Positions 16,978-25,013 of a DNA stretch of 47,852 nucleotides are shown one piece after another. The notes beneath the pieces were generated by a model. That model saw only the letters and a list, made by a program, of their open reading frames with translations, made no database searches and was not told the origin of the DNA. The DNA comes from Hyphomicrobiales bacterium (GTDB lineage: Bacteria; Pseudomonadota; Alphaproteobacteria; Rhizobiales; Methyloligellaceae). Each line of letters opens with the position of its first letter. The first letter of the stretch is position 1. The position numbers and the translations under genes were made by a program. The stretch spans positions 1 through 47,852 of the forward strand of contig JANQLP010000210.1 of the NCBI GenBank assembly GCA_028280515.1, read 5' to 3'.

Positions 16978-18225
16978 ATGGCAGCGCAGGAACAGACAGA
17001 TGTGACAATTGTCGGTGCCGGCATTGTCGGGATTTGTTGCGCGCTTTCGCTGCTTGAAAAAGGCAAGACCGTGCGCCTGGTGGACAAAGACGCTCCCGGC
17101 CAGGGCGCCAGCTGCGGAAACGCCGGTGTCGTTTCACCGTGGTCATGCATTCCGCAGTCGGTGCCGGGACTGTGGAAGAAGATTCCCGGCTGGTTGCTCG
17201 ATCCCGAAGGGCCGGTGGCGATACGTCCCGGCTACCTGCCGAAGGCTTTGCCGTGGGCCCTGAGGTTCCTCAAATCGGGTAGCGCAAAAGAGTTGCCGGC
17301 GATCGCGCGCGCCATGGCCGAACTCAACCGGCCGAACGTCGACATTTACCGCCGCCATCTCGCGGGAACCGGCCATGAGCACCTTCTGCGGGACTCCTGC
17401 TACCTCCATATCTATCGCGATGCGAGCGCCGCCGACCTTCACGACCTGACATGGAAGCTTCGCGCTGAACATGGGGCGCCGCTGGAGCTGTTAAACGGCG
17501 ATGAGCTGCGCGAGATCGAGCCCTGCCTCTCCACCGACTACAAGGCAGCGGTCCTGATCAAGGATCAGGCGCGGGCCATGGCGCCGGGACGCATCGGCAC
17601 CGTTCTCGCAGACAAGGCGAGAGCCCTTGGTGGCGCATTTGTCCAGGCGCATGTGCACGAGCTGCGGCCAGATGAAGACGGGTGGTCGATTATGACGGAC
17701 AAGGGCGATTTTCACTCGCCGCAGGTCGTCGCCGCGGCCGGCGCCTGGTCGATGAGGCTGCTCGCGCCTCTCGGCGTGCGCGTCCCGCTGGAGGCGGAGC
17801 GCGGATATCACGTCCTGTTCCGTGACCCCGGTGTTTCGCTGAACAACTCGATCATGGAGGTCGACGCCAAGTTCGTATCCAGCTCAATGGAGATGGGCCT
17901 GCGCAGCGCGGGAACGGCGGAATTCGCTGGTCTCGACGCGCCGCCGAACTACCGCCGCGCACGGATGCTCGTCCGGCAGACGAAGCGCATGCTGCCGGAC
18001 CTGAACACGGAAAACACCGAGGAATGGATGGGCGCGCGCCCCTCGCTTCCCGACAGCCTGCCCTGCATCGACGAGGTCCCGGGACAAGCCGGTCTGTTCA
18101 CCGCGTTCGGCCATGGCCACTATGGCCTCGGCATGGCGCCGATGACGGGCCGGATCATCGCCGATCTGGTCACGCAAACCGTCCCGAACATCGATCTCGC
18201 GCCCTACAGCAGCGCGCGGTTCTGA
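16978..18225 (+). CDS. FAD-dependent oxidoreductase, D-amino acid dehydrogenase-like (DadA)
   Basis: A 415-residue flavoprotein of the DAO/DadA family. The dinucleotide-binding motif VGAGIVGICCALSLL is near the N-terminus, followed by VDKDAPGQGASCGNAG. A second FAD contact is VVAAAGAWSMRLL, and the C-terminal GHGHYGLGMAPMTGRIIADL is typical of the family. Such enzymes oxidise D-amino acids or related amines to keto acids, passing electrons to the quinone pool. The start is ATG 16978 behind GAGGAG, although the frame is open further upstream into the usp gene. Linked to a TAXI-TRAP transporter and an Asp/Glu racemase homologue, so it likely degrades the imported compound or its epimer. Substrate unproven. 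Confidence 0.88.
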   Translation: MAAQEQTDVTIVGAGIVGICCALSLLEKGKTVRLVDKDAPGQGASCGNAGVVSPWSCIPQSVPGLWKKIPGWLLDPEGPVAIRPGYLPKALPWALRFLKSGSAKELPAIARAMAELNRPNVDIYRRHLAGTGHEHLLRDSCYLHIYRDASAADLHDLTWKLRAEHGAPLELLNGDELREIEPCLSTDYKAAVLIKDQARAMAPGRIGTVLADKARALGGAFVQAHVHELRPDEDGWSIMTDKGDFHSPQVVAAAGAWSMRLLAPLGVRVPLEAERGYHVLFRDPGVSLNNSIMEVDAKFVSSSMEMGLRSAGTAEFAGLDAPPNYRRARMLVRQTKRMLPDLNTENTEEWMGARPSLPDSLPCIDEVPGQAGLFTAFGHGHYGLGMAPMTGRIIADLVTQTVPNIDLAPYSSARF

Positions 18226-18263
18226 CCGGCCGTCCGATCAACAAGGAAAGAGAGCACAAGAGA

Positions 18264-18998
18264 ATGAAGTTAAAGGGTGGGTCCAACATCAGCGGCGTGA
18301 CGATTGGCGTTCTGTGTCTTGAGTCGTATTTCCCGAAACCTCCCGGACACATCAAGAACCCGTCCAGTCTCGGGTTTCCGGTTCTTTACGAGACGGTCGC
18401 CGGTGCCACGGTCGCCAAGCTCGTCAACGGCCCCGAGCCCGGCTTCATCGATCCGTTCCTCGACGCGGCGCAGCGCCTCGAGAAGGAAGGCGTGCGCGCC
18501 ATTACCGGAAGCTGCGGCTTCCTCGCCCTGTTCCAGCGCGAGCTGTCCGAAGCCGTCGACGTACCCGTATTCGCCTCGAGCCTGATCCAGTTGCCGATGG
18601 TCTACACCATGCTGGGACGGCGCCGGAAAGTGGGCGTACTGACCGCCAGCGGGCCCGACCTGACCGGCCGGCATCTCGCGGCTGTCGGCGCAGGCGACAT
18701 TCCGGTCGCGATACAGGGCATGGAGGACTTTCCGGAGTTTCGCGAGGTGATCCTCGAAGGCCAGCGGACCAACATGGATACGGCAAAAATCGAGAACGAG
18801 GTGCTGGCGGCGGCCAAGAAACTCGTCAAATCCAACAACGATCTTGGCGCCATCGTTCTTGAATGCACCGACATGCCGCCATATGCCCACGCCCTGCAGA
18901 AAGCAATTGATCTGCCCGTTTTCGATCTGACCACGCTCGCAACGATGGTGCACGACGCGGTTTTGCGCAGCCCCTATCAGGGGATCATGCCGCGGTGA
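18264..18998 (+). CDS. Aspartate/glutamate racemase-family protein
   Basis: A 244-residue protein of the Asp/Glu/hydantoin racemase superfamily. Two conserved cysteine sites expected for a cofactor-independent racemase are present: AITGSCGFLALF near residue 90 and IVLECTDMPPYA near residue 205. ATG 18264 follows AAGGAAAGAGAG. It lies between a DadA-like oxidase and a MmgE/PrpD gene and overlaps the latter by 4 nt. Together with DadA it could interconvert and oxidise an amino acid. Other members of the superfamily are decarboxylases or isomerases, so the reaction is uncertain. Confidence 0.82.
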   Translation: MKLKGGSNISGVTIGVLCLESYFPKPPGHIKNPSSLGFPVLYETVAGATVAKLVNGPEPGFIDPFLDAAQRLEKEGVRAITGSCGFLALFQRELSEAVDVPVFASSLIQLPMVYTMLGRRRKVGVLTASGPDLTGRHLAAVGAGDIPVAIQGMEDFPEFREVILEGQRTNMDTAKIENEVLAAAKKLVKSNNDLGAIVLECTDMPPYAHALQKAIDLPVFDLTTLATMVHDAVLRSPYQGIMPR

Positions 18999-20380
18999 CG
19001 GCGGCCGAAGAGAGACACGTCGCCGCCGTTCTGGCCGACTGGTGCGCGAACCTGTGCATCGATGACGTTCCCGACACGGTGATCGCCAAGGCGGAAGACT
19101 GTATCCTCGATGCGATCGCCGCAGCGATACCGGGGCAGAATACGCCGGGTGCGCGGAGTGTTCACGAGGTCGCCGCCTCGACATACCGGACAGGCGACGC
19201 CACCGTGTGGTTCGGCGACACGAAGCTGAACCCGACCGGCGCGGCATTCGCGAACGCCGCCTCGGCGTCGATGCTCGACATCGACGATGGTCACCGCGCC
19301 GCACTCGGCCACCCGGGTGCGGCGGTTGTTCCGGCGGTACTGGCCGTCGCCGCGGAGACCGGCGCGACCGGCGACGATGTGCTCGCCGCCGTCATCGCCG
19401 GCTATGAGGCCTGCATCCGCGTCGGACGAGCGGAAAAACGCAAGGCCTATCACACCGGCAACTGGTCGGGCGTCGGCGCCTGCGTGGCGTCCGCCCGATT
19501 GCTCGGGCTCGATGCCCGGCAGATCATGCACGCGCTCGCGGTCACCGCCTATCACGGACCGCGCGTTGCCGATCTGACGCTCAGCACGGATATGGGCTCC
19601 AACGTGAAAGAGTCGATTCCCTGGTCGGTCGTCGCCGGAATGGCGGCGGCTGAACTTGCGCGGACCGGCTTTACCGGATGCCGCGACGCCCTCGATATTG
19701 ACGAGCGTTTCGAGCCCGGCGTGGCGCTTGACGGGCTCGGCGACGGCTTCATGATCACGGGCACCTATTTCAAGCGCTATTCCGCGTGCAGATGGATTCA
19801 CAGCGCGGTCGAGGCCCTCCTGGAGATCATGCGCGAGAACGCTATTGCGCCGGACGCGGTCGAGCAGGTGCGCGTGGACACGTTCTATCAGGCGGCGCAC
19901 CTGAACAATCACGCCGACCCGCACTCGCTGGAGAGCGCCCAGTATTCCGTCCCCTATTGCCTGGGGCTGGCCGCGGTGCTCGGCGAGGCGGCGCTGACGC
20001 CGGTTTCGGAGGACGGTCTGCACCACCCGCCGGCCGTTGACTTCGCCCGAAAGGTCGAGGTGCGGCACGTCGAACAGATGGATGCACTCTTTCCGGCAAA
20101 GGTGCCCGCCCATGTTCGCGTCACAACTGCCCGAGGCGACTTCGATGCCCTTGTGACATCACCCTGGGGCGAACCGAACCGCGCACCGGGCCGCGACGAG
20201 ATGCTGGGCAAGCTACATGCCCTGGCGGAGGGGAGGATTTCACGGAAGCGCGTTTCCGCCATCGGTGCAGCCGTCGAAACGCTCCGTGGGGGCTCGCCCG
20301 CTGCCCTCCTGACCGCGCTTACAGGATCCGATATGGCCTCGCAGAACGCGCGCTTAACGCTTTCCGCTGTCTCCGGTTAA
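18995..20380 (+). CDS. MmgE/PrpD family protein
   Basis: A 461-residue member of the MmgE/PrpD family, which includes 2-methylcitrate dehydratase, cis-aconitate decarboxylase and iminodisuccinate epimerase. Family features are DTVIAKAEDCILDAIAAAI, an ASMLDIDDGHR segment near residue 93, HPGAAVVPAVLA and a C-terminal VTSPWGEPNRAPGRDEMLGK. The GTG at 18995 overlaps the previous TGA in a GTGA, showing coupling with the racemase-family gene. No prpB or prpC is nearby, so propionate use is unlikely. A role in amino-dicarboxylate breakdown is possible in this setting, but unproven. It appears to end the operon. Confidence 0.87.
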   Translation: MTAAEERHVAAVLADWCANLCIDDVPDTVIAKAEDCILDAIAAAIPGQNTPGARSVHEVAASTYRTGDATVWFGDTKLNPTGAAFANAASASMLDIDDGHRAALGHPGAAVVPAVLAVAAETGATGDDVLAAVIAGYEACIRVGRAEKRKAYHTGNWSGVGACVASARLLGLDARQIMHALAVTAYHGPRVADLTLSTDMGSNVKESIPWSVVAGMAAAELARTGFTGCRDALDIDERFEPGVALDGLGDGFMITGTYFKRYSACRWIHSAVEALLEIMRENAIAPDAVEQVRVDTFYQAAHLNNHADPHSLESAQYSVPYCLGLAAVLGEAALTPVSEDGLHHPPAVDFARKVEVRHVEQMDALFPAKVPAHVRVTTARGDFDALVTSPWGEPNRAPGRDEMLGKLHALAEGRISRKRVSAIGAAVETLRGGSPAALLTALTGSDMASQNARLTLSAVSG

Positions 20381-20404
20381 CCGTGACCGAACAGCGGCGG
20401 GTAT

Positions 20405-20422
20405 CCGTCATCCCGCTGTCAT
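20405..20422 (+). promoter_or_regulatory. Pho box upstream of phnG
   Basis: CCGTCAT (20405-20411) and CTGTCAT (20416-20422) are two 7-bp direct repeats in 11-bp phase, matching the PhoB half-site CTGTCAT with 4-bp spacers. A weaker third copy, GATCAAT, follows in the same phase. The site is 87 bp upstream of the phnG start in the 129-bp gap after the MmgE/PrpD gene. Phosphate-starvation activation of the phn operon by PhoB is the expected role. Confidence 0.75.
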
Positions 20423-20509
20423 ACCTGATCAATAGGTTCGATTCGCGCCGCCGACGGCCTGAAGTCGCATCGGCGGCACACTGTTTTCGAAACGTTTCCT
20501 TAATCGCTC

Positions 20510-20965
20510 ATGACCGACGTGCAGTTGCAGGACAGGCAGCAATGGATGGGCATTCTGGCCCGGGCGAACGAGACGGCGCTTGCGCAACTCGTGGGCAGCC
20601 TGGGGGATTTGCCCGAGCATGACCTGCTGCGCGGGCCGGAAAGCGGCCTCGTCATGGTGCGCGGCCGCGCGGGCGGGGCCGGCAACGCGTTCAATCTCGG
20701 CGAGATGACCGTCACCCGCTGCACGGTCCGTACCGGCGACGGCACGCTGGGTCACGCCTATGTCTCGGGGCGCAGGCCCGAGCATGCCGAGCGCGCCGCG
20801 CTTGCCGATGCCCTGCTGCAACAGGAAACACACCACACACAGATCATGGAACGGGTCATCGACCCACTGACACAACAAGAGGCCGCGCGCCGTGAGGCCA
20901 ACCGGGCTGAAAGCGACGCAACACGCGTCGACTTTTTCACGCTTGTGCGCGGAGAAGACGAATGA
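20510..20965 (+). CDS. phnG: C-P lyase subunit PhnG
   Basis: PhnG is a subunit of the carbon-phosphorus lyase core complex (PhnGHIJ), which attaches phosphonate to ribose triphosphate and breaks the C-P bond. The 151-residue protein matches the family: WMGILARANETALAQL at the start, GLVMVRGRAGG in the middle, and GEMTVTRCTVRT followed by GHAYVSGR. It is the first gene of the operon. The ribosome site before ATG 20510 is weak; a 10-bp palindrome GAAACGTTTC (20489-20498) sits where it would lie. The stop overlaps phnH. Confidence 0.94.
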   Translation: MTDVQLQDRQQWMGILARANETALAQLVGSLGDLPEHDLLRGPESGLVMVRGRAGGAGNAFNLGEMTVTRCTVRTGDGTLGHAYVSGRRPEHAERAALADALLQQETHHTQIMERVIDPLTQQEAARREANRAESDATRVDFFTLVRGEDE

Positions 20966-21558
20966 CACTGACAAACGATCTTTCACCCGGCTTCGACGAG
21001 CCGGTGGACGGCGCGCAACGCACGTTCCGCGCCGTGCTCGAAGCACTTTCACGCCCCGGAGTTCCGGTTCCGCTCGCCGGCATCGACAGCGCGCCGGCGC
21101 CGATGAAACCGACCCTCGCCGCGGCGGCGTTGTCGTTGCTCGATCATGAAACAAGCGTCTATCTGGCACCCCCGCTCGCCATCGAATCCGTCCGCCGGTA
21201 CATCGCCTTTCATACCGGCGCGCCGATCGTCAGCGAGCCGGGCGAAGCCGATTTCGTTATCGCCCTTGCAGACCGGGATATGCCGGATGTGCTTCAGCTC
21301 AAGGCCGGGACGGCCGAGTACCCGGATGCATCCGCGACGCTGCTGCTCGGCATTTCCGGTTTCGGGACGGGCCTGCCCGTCCGCCTGTCCGGCCCCGGAA
21401 TTGCGGACACCCGGGAGTTCTCATCGGGGGACCTGACGGACGATTTCTGGACGCATGCCCGGAAGAACCACACGCGGTTTCCGCTCGGCATCGATGTTAT
21501 CCTGTGCGGGCCGGAGTCCGTGGTCGGACTGCCGCGCAGCACCAGCATCGCGGTCTGA
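20962..21558 (+). CDS. phnH: C-P lyase subunit PhnH
   Basis: PhnH is a PLP-transferase-fold subunit of the C-P lyase core, without PLP, that joins PhnG, PhnI and PhnJ. Conserved parts include a start of the form PGFDEPVDGAQRTFRAVLEA with LSRPG following, PTLAAAALSLLDHET, and the C-terminal FPLGIDVILCGP. Its 198 residues are the usual length. ATG overlaps the phnG stop (ATGA), so the two are translationally coupled. Confidence 0.94.
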   Translation: MTLTNDLSPGFDEPVDGAQRTFRAVLEALSRPGVPVPLAGIDSAPAPMKPTLAAAALSLLDHETSVYLAPPLAIESVRRYIAFHTGAPIVSEPGEADFVIALADRDMPDVLQLKAGTAEYPDASATLLLGISGFGTGLPVRLSGPGIADTREFSSGDLTDDFWTHARKNHTRFPLGIDVILCGPESVVGLPRSTSIAV

Positions 21559-21561
21559 CCC

Positions 21562-22674
21562 GTGTATGTTGCGGTCAAAGGCGGCGAGAAGGCCATCGAT
21601 ACGGCCCACGATCTGCTGGCCAAGGAACGGCGCGGCAATCCCGACATCCCGGAAATCGCTACCGCGCAGATCGCGGAGCAACTGACCCTCGCCGTCGACC
21701 GCGTGATGAGCGAAGGCTCGCTATACGACCGGGGCCTTGCCGCGCTGGCCATCAAACAGGCGCGCGGCGATCTGATCGAGGCGATCTTTCTGATCCGCGC
21801 CTATCGCACGACCATGCCGCGCTTCGGCTATTCGGAACCCGTAGAGACATCGCGCATGACCATCCGCCGCCGCATATCGGCGACGTACAAAGACCTGCCC
21901 GGCGGGCAGATCCTCGGTCCGACCTTCGACTACACCCACAGGCTCCTCGATTTCAATCTTGAGACCGAAGGACCGGCGCAACCGGAAATCGGCAGTTCCG
22001 TATCCCGCCCCGCCGACGCGCACATGCCGCGCGTTCTCGACCTTCTCGGAAAGGAAGGCCTGATGGAGCCTCCCGACGGTGCGTCTGCCGCGCGCGACAA
22101 TGGCGACGGCAAAGTCGGCGATCTGACGCGAGAGCCGGTGAGTTTCCCGGCGGACCGCGATGTCAGGCTGCAGAACCTGGCGCGTGGTGACGAGGGGTTT
22201 CTCCTGGCGCTTGGCTACTCGACGCAGCGCGGCTACGGCCGCAACCATCCCTTCGCCGGTGAAGTCCGCATGGGTGAAGTACGCGTGGAATTCGTGCCCG
22301 AGGAGCTCGGCTTTGCCATCGAGATCAGCGAGATCACGCTGACCGAATGCGAGATGGTGACCCAGTTCAAGGGATCAAAGGACGTGCCGCCGCAATTCAC
22401 CCGCGGATACGGGCTCGCCTTCGGGCACTGCGAGCGCAAGACCATGTCGATGGCCCTTGTCGACCGGGCGCTTCGCGCCGACGAACTCGGCGAGGAACGT
22501 CAGGCACCCGCGCAGGACGAGGAGTTCGTTCTTTCCCACTCCGACAATATTCAGGCGACCGGCTTCGTGGAACATCTCAAGCTCCCGCACTATGTCGATT
22601 TCCAGTCCGAACTCGAACTGCTCCGGAAGATGCGCGCCGAGATCGCGAAGGCGCATGTGGAGGCGGCGGAGTAG
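21562..22674 (+). CDS. phnI: C-P lyase subunit PhnI
   Basis: PhnI is the C-P lyase core subunit with nucleosidase activity that swaps the adenine of ATP for phosphonate, forming the ribose-1-phosphonate triphosphate intermediate with PhnG, H and L. The 370-residue protein starts YVAVKGGEKAIDTAHDLLA, has family blocks LALGYSTQRGYGRNHPFAGE and GYGLAFGHCERKTMSMALVD, and ends with a conserved HLKLPHYVDFQSELEL segment. The start is GTG at 21562, 3 nt after phnH. Confidence 0.95.
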   Translation: MYVAVKGGEKAIDTAHDLLAKERRGNPDIPEIATAQIAEQLTLAVDRVMSEGSLYDRGLAALAIKQARGDLIEAIFLIRAYRTTMPRFGYSEPVETSRMTIRRRISATYKDLPGGQILGPTFDYTHRLLDFNLETEGPAQPEIGSSVSRPADAHMPRVLDLLGKEGLMEPPDGASAARDNGDGKVGDLTREPVSFPADRDVRLQNLARGDEGFLLALGYSTQRGYGRNHPFAGEVRMGEVRVEFVPEELGFAIEISEITLTECEMVTQFKGSKDVPPQFTRGYGLAFGHCERKTMSMALVDRALRADELGEERQAPAQDEEFVLSHSDNIQATGFVEHLKLPHYVDFQSELELLRKMRAEIAKAHVEAAE

Positions 22675-22678
22675 GGCC

Positions 22679-23524
22679 ATGACGCGGGGGCAGACTTACA
22701 ATTTCGCCTATCTGGACGAGCAGACGAAGCGCATGATCCGCCGCGCCATTCTCAAGGCCGTGGCGATACCCGGATACCAGGTGCCTTTCGCCAGCCGCGA
22801 GATGCCCATGCCGTACGGCTGGGGGACAGGCGGTGTGCAGGTGACCGCGTCGGTCCTTGGCCACGACGACGTTCTGAAGGTGATCGACCAGGGCGCGGAC
22901 GACACGACCAACGCGGTGAGCATCCGCAAGTTCTTCCAGAAGACGGCCGGCGTCGAAACCACGACCGAAACGGCGAACGCAAGCGTGATCCAGACACGCC
23001 ACCGCATTCCTGAAGAAGAACTGCGGGCGGACCAGATCCTCGTCTATCAGGTGCCGATCCCCGAGCCTCTGCGTTTCCTTGAACCGCGCGAGACGGAGAC
23101 GCGGACGATGCATGCTCTGGAGGAATACGGCCTCATGCATGTGAAGCTGTACGAGGACATCTCGCGTCACGGTCACATCGCCACCACATATGCCTACCCG
23201 GTACGGGTGAACGCGCGCTACATCATGGACCCCTCGCCGATCCCGAAGTTCGACAACCCGAAAATGCATCGCATGGCCGCGCTGCAGTTGTTCGGCGCGG
23301 GCCGCGAAAAACGGATCTACGCGATCCCGCCCTACACGCAGGTGCACAGCCTCGACTTCGAAGACCATCCCTTCGAGGTGCAGCAATGGGATCAGGCTTG
23401 CGCCATCTGCGGTGCGGAGGTCTCGTTCCTCGATGAGATTATTACCGATGATGCCGGCGGGCGCATGTTCGTCTGCTCCGACACCGACTTCTGCAACAAG
23501 CGCAGCGGGAGTACGGCCGCATGA
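22679..23524 (+). CDS. phnJ: C-P lyase PhnJ, radical-SAM C-P bond-cleaving subunit
   Basis: PhnJ cleaves the C-P bond of ribose-1-phosphonate-5-phosphate with SAM and a [4Fe-4S] cluster, giving the hydrocarbon (methane from methylphosphonate) and a cyclic ribose phosphate. In this 281-residue protein all expected residues fall at the E. coli positions: Gly32 (IPGYQVPF), Cys241 and Cys244 (ACAICG), Cys266 (MFVCSDTD) and Cys272 (DFCNKR). The reading frame is open far upstream inside phnI, but ATG 22679, 4 nt after the phnI stop, gives the family N-terminus. The stop overlaps phnK. The intact active site predicts a functional lyase. Confidence 0.97.
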   Translation: MTRGQTYNFAYLDEQTKRMIRRAILKAVAIPGYQVPFASREMPMPYGWGTGGVQVTASVLGHDDVLKVIDQGADDTTNAVSIRKFFQKTAGVETTTETANASVIQTRHRIPEEELRADQILVYQVPIPEPLRFLEPRETETRTMHALEEYGLMHVKLYEDISRHGHIATTYAYPVRVNARYIMDPSPIPKFDNPKMHRMAALQLFGAGREKRIYAIPPYTQVHSLDFEDHPFEVQQWDQACAICGAEVSFLDEIITDDAGGRMFVCSDTDFCNKRSGSTAA

Positions 23525-24312
23525 ACGGATCGCGGGAAACCGACAGTCCGATCCTCCTTGCCGAGGCCGTTTCCAAGGCCTACGGCGAGCAGCTCGGCTG
23601 CGTGGACATTTCGTTCGAGCTCTGGCCCGGAGAGGTTCTGGCGATCGTCGGCGAATCCGGCTCCGGCAAGACGACCCTGCTCAATTGTCTGTCGGCGCAG
23701 CTCATGCCCGACCGGGGCAGCGCGCGCTACCATAGGCGTAACGACGGTTTGCGCGACATCTATGCGATGAGCGAGGCGGAGCGCCGCTTTCTGATGCGGA
23801 CCGACTGGGCGTTCGTGCACCAGAACCCGCGTGACGGCTTGCGCATGAATGTCAGCGCCGGAGCCAATGTGGGCGAACGGCTGATGGCCGTCGGCGCGCG
23901 GCACTACGGAGATATCCGCGCTCGCGCCGTCGACTGGATGGAAAAGGTCGAAGTCGACACGTCCCGGATCGATCATTTCCCGCGCACCTTCTCCGGCGGC
24001 ATGCAGCAGCGCCTGCAGATTGCGCGCAATCTCGTCACCGGACCGCGGCTTGTCTTCATGGACGAACCCACCGGCGGGCTGGACGTCTCGGTGCAGGCTC
24101 GCCTGCTCGATCTGATCCGCGGCCTTGTCACCCGCCTGCAACTTTCGGTGATTATCGTCACGCACGATCTGGCCGTCGCGCGCCTTCTGGCGCATCGCAT
24201 GATGGTCATGCGCGATGGCCGCGTTGTGGAACAGGGACTGACCGACCAGGTGCTCGACGATCCGCAACACGCGTACACCCAACTCCTGGTTTCATCGGTA
24301 TTGCAGGCATGA
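23521..24312 (+). CDS. phnK: C-P lyase-associated ABC-type ATPase PhnK
   Basis: PhnK is an ABC-type ATPase that docks on the C-P lyase core and is not a transport component. It has Walker A GESGSGKTT, signature FSGGMQQRLQIARNL, Walker B LVFMDEPTGGLD and switch VTHDLAVARLLAHR. The length of 263 residues is normal. It overlaps phnJ and phnL by 4 nt each, forming a tightly coupled run of genes. Confidence 0.94.
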   Translation: MNGSRETDSPILLAEAVSKAYGEQLGCVDISFELWPGEVLAIVGESGSGKTTLLNCLSAQLMPDRGSARYHRRNDGLRDIYAMSEAERRFLMRTDWAFVHQNPRDGLRMNVSAGANVGERLMAVGARHYGDIRARAVDWMEKVEVDTSRIDHFPRTFSGGMQQRLQIARNLVTGPRLVFMDEPTGGLDVSVQARLLDLIRGLVTRLQLSVIIVTHDLAVARLLAHRMMVMRDGRVVEQGLTDQVLDDPQHAYTQLLVSSVLQA

Positions 24313-25013
24313 GTGGACCGCGCGACATGCTGCAGGCGGAGGGTCTTGCCAAGACCTTTACGCTCCATCTGAAAGACGGGCTCCGGCTACCGGTCCTTTC
24401 AGATATGTCTTTCACGGTTACGTCCGACGAGGCGGTGGCGCTTACGGGACCGTCGGGATCGGGCAAGAGCACACTGATGCGCATGCTCTATGCAAACTAT
24501 CGCTGTGATGCGGGCGTGCTCAACGTCCGCCACCAGGGCGACTGGGTGAATCTCGCCGACGCCTCGGCGCGCATGGTCCGGACGGTCCGGCGCGAGACGA
24601 TTGGCTACGTCTCGCAATTCCTGCGCGTGATCCCGCGCGTGCCGACCCTGCAGGTCGTGGCCGAGCCGCTTATCGAGCGTGGCGCCGAAGAAGGGCACGC
24701 CAGCCGCCGCGCAAGCGAACTGCTTGAACGGCTCAACATTCCCGCAAAACTCTGGGACCTGTCGCCCGTGACCTTTTCCGGCGGAGAGCAGCAGCGGGTG
24801 AACATCGCGCGCGGTTTCGCCGCCCCCTACCCCATACTTCTTCTCGACGAGCCGACGGCATCGCTCGATGCGGAAAACCGCCAGGTCGTCATCAACATGA
24901 TCTGCGAGGCCCGGGACGCCGGCACGGCCATCGTCGGGATCTTTCATGACACGCCGGCGCGCAACGCGGTCTGTACCCGCGAGATCGATCTGGCGGAAAA
25001 GGCAGCGGCATGA
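24309..25013 (+). CDS. phnL: C-P lyase-associated ABC-type ATPase PhnL
   Basis: PhnL is the second ABC-type ATPase of the C-P lyase system and supports phosphonate coupling to ribose together with PhnGHI. Visible motifs are GPSGSGKST (Walker A), SQFLRVIPRVPTLQVVAEPL (Q-loop region), FSGGEQQRVNIARGF (signature) and ILLLDEPTASLD (Walker B). The protein has 234 residues, as expected. ATGA overlaps join it to phnK and phnM. Confidence 0.94.
   Translation: MSGPRDMLQAEGLAKTFTLHLKDGLRLPVLSDMSFTVTSDEAVALTGPSGSGKSTLMRMLYANYRCDAGVLNVRHQGDWVNLADASARMVRTVRRETIGYVSQFLRVIPRVPTLQVVAEPLIERGAEEGHASRRASELLERLNIPAKLWDLSPVTFSGGEQQRVNIARGFAAPYPILLLDEPTASLDAENRQVVINMICEARDAGTAIVGIFHDTPARNAVCTREIDLAEKAAA

Noticed and set aside
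20383-20622. 79-residue frame between the MmgE/PrpD gene and phnG
   Set aside because: It overlaps the Pho box and phnG in another frame and has Arg/Gly-rich shadow composition without a convincing ribosome site.
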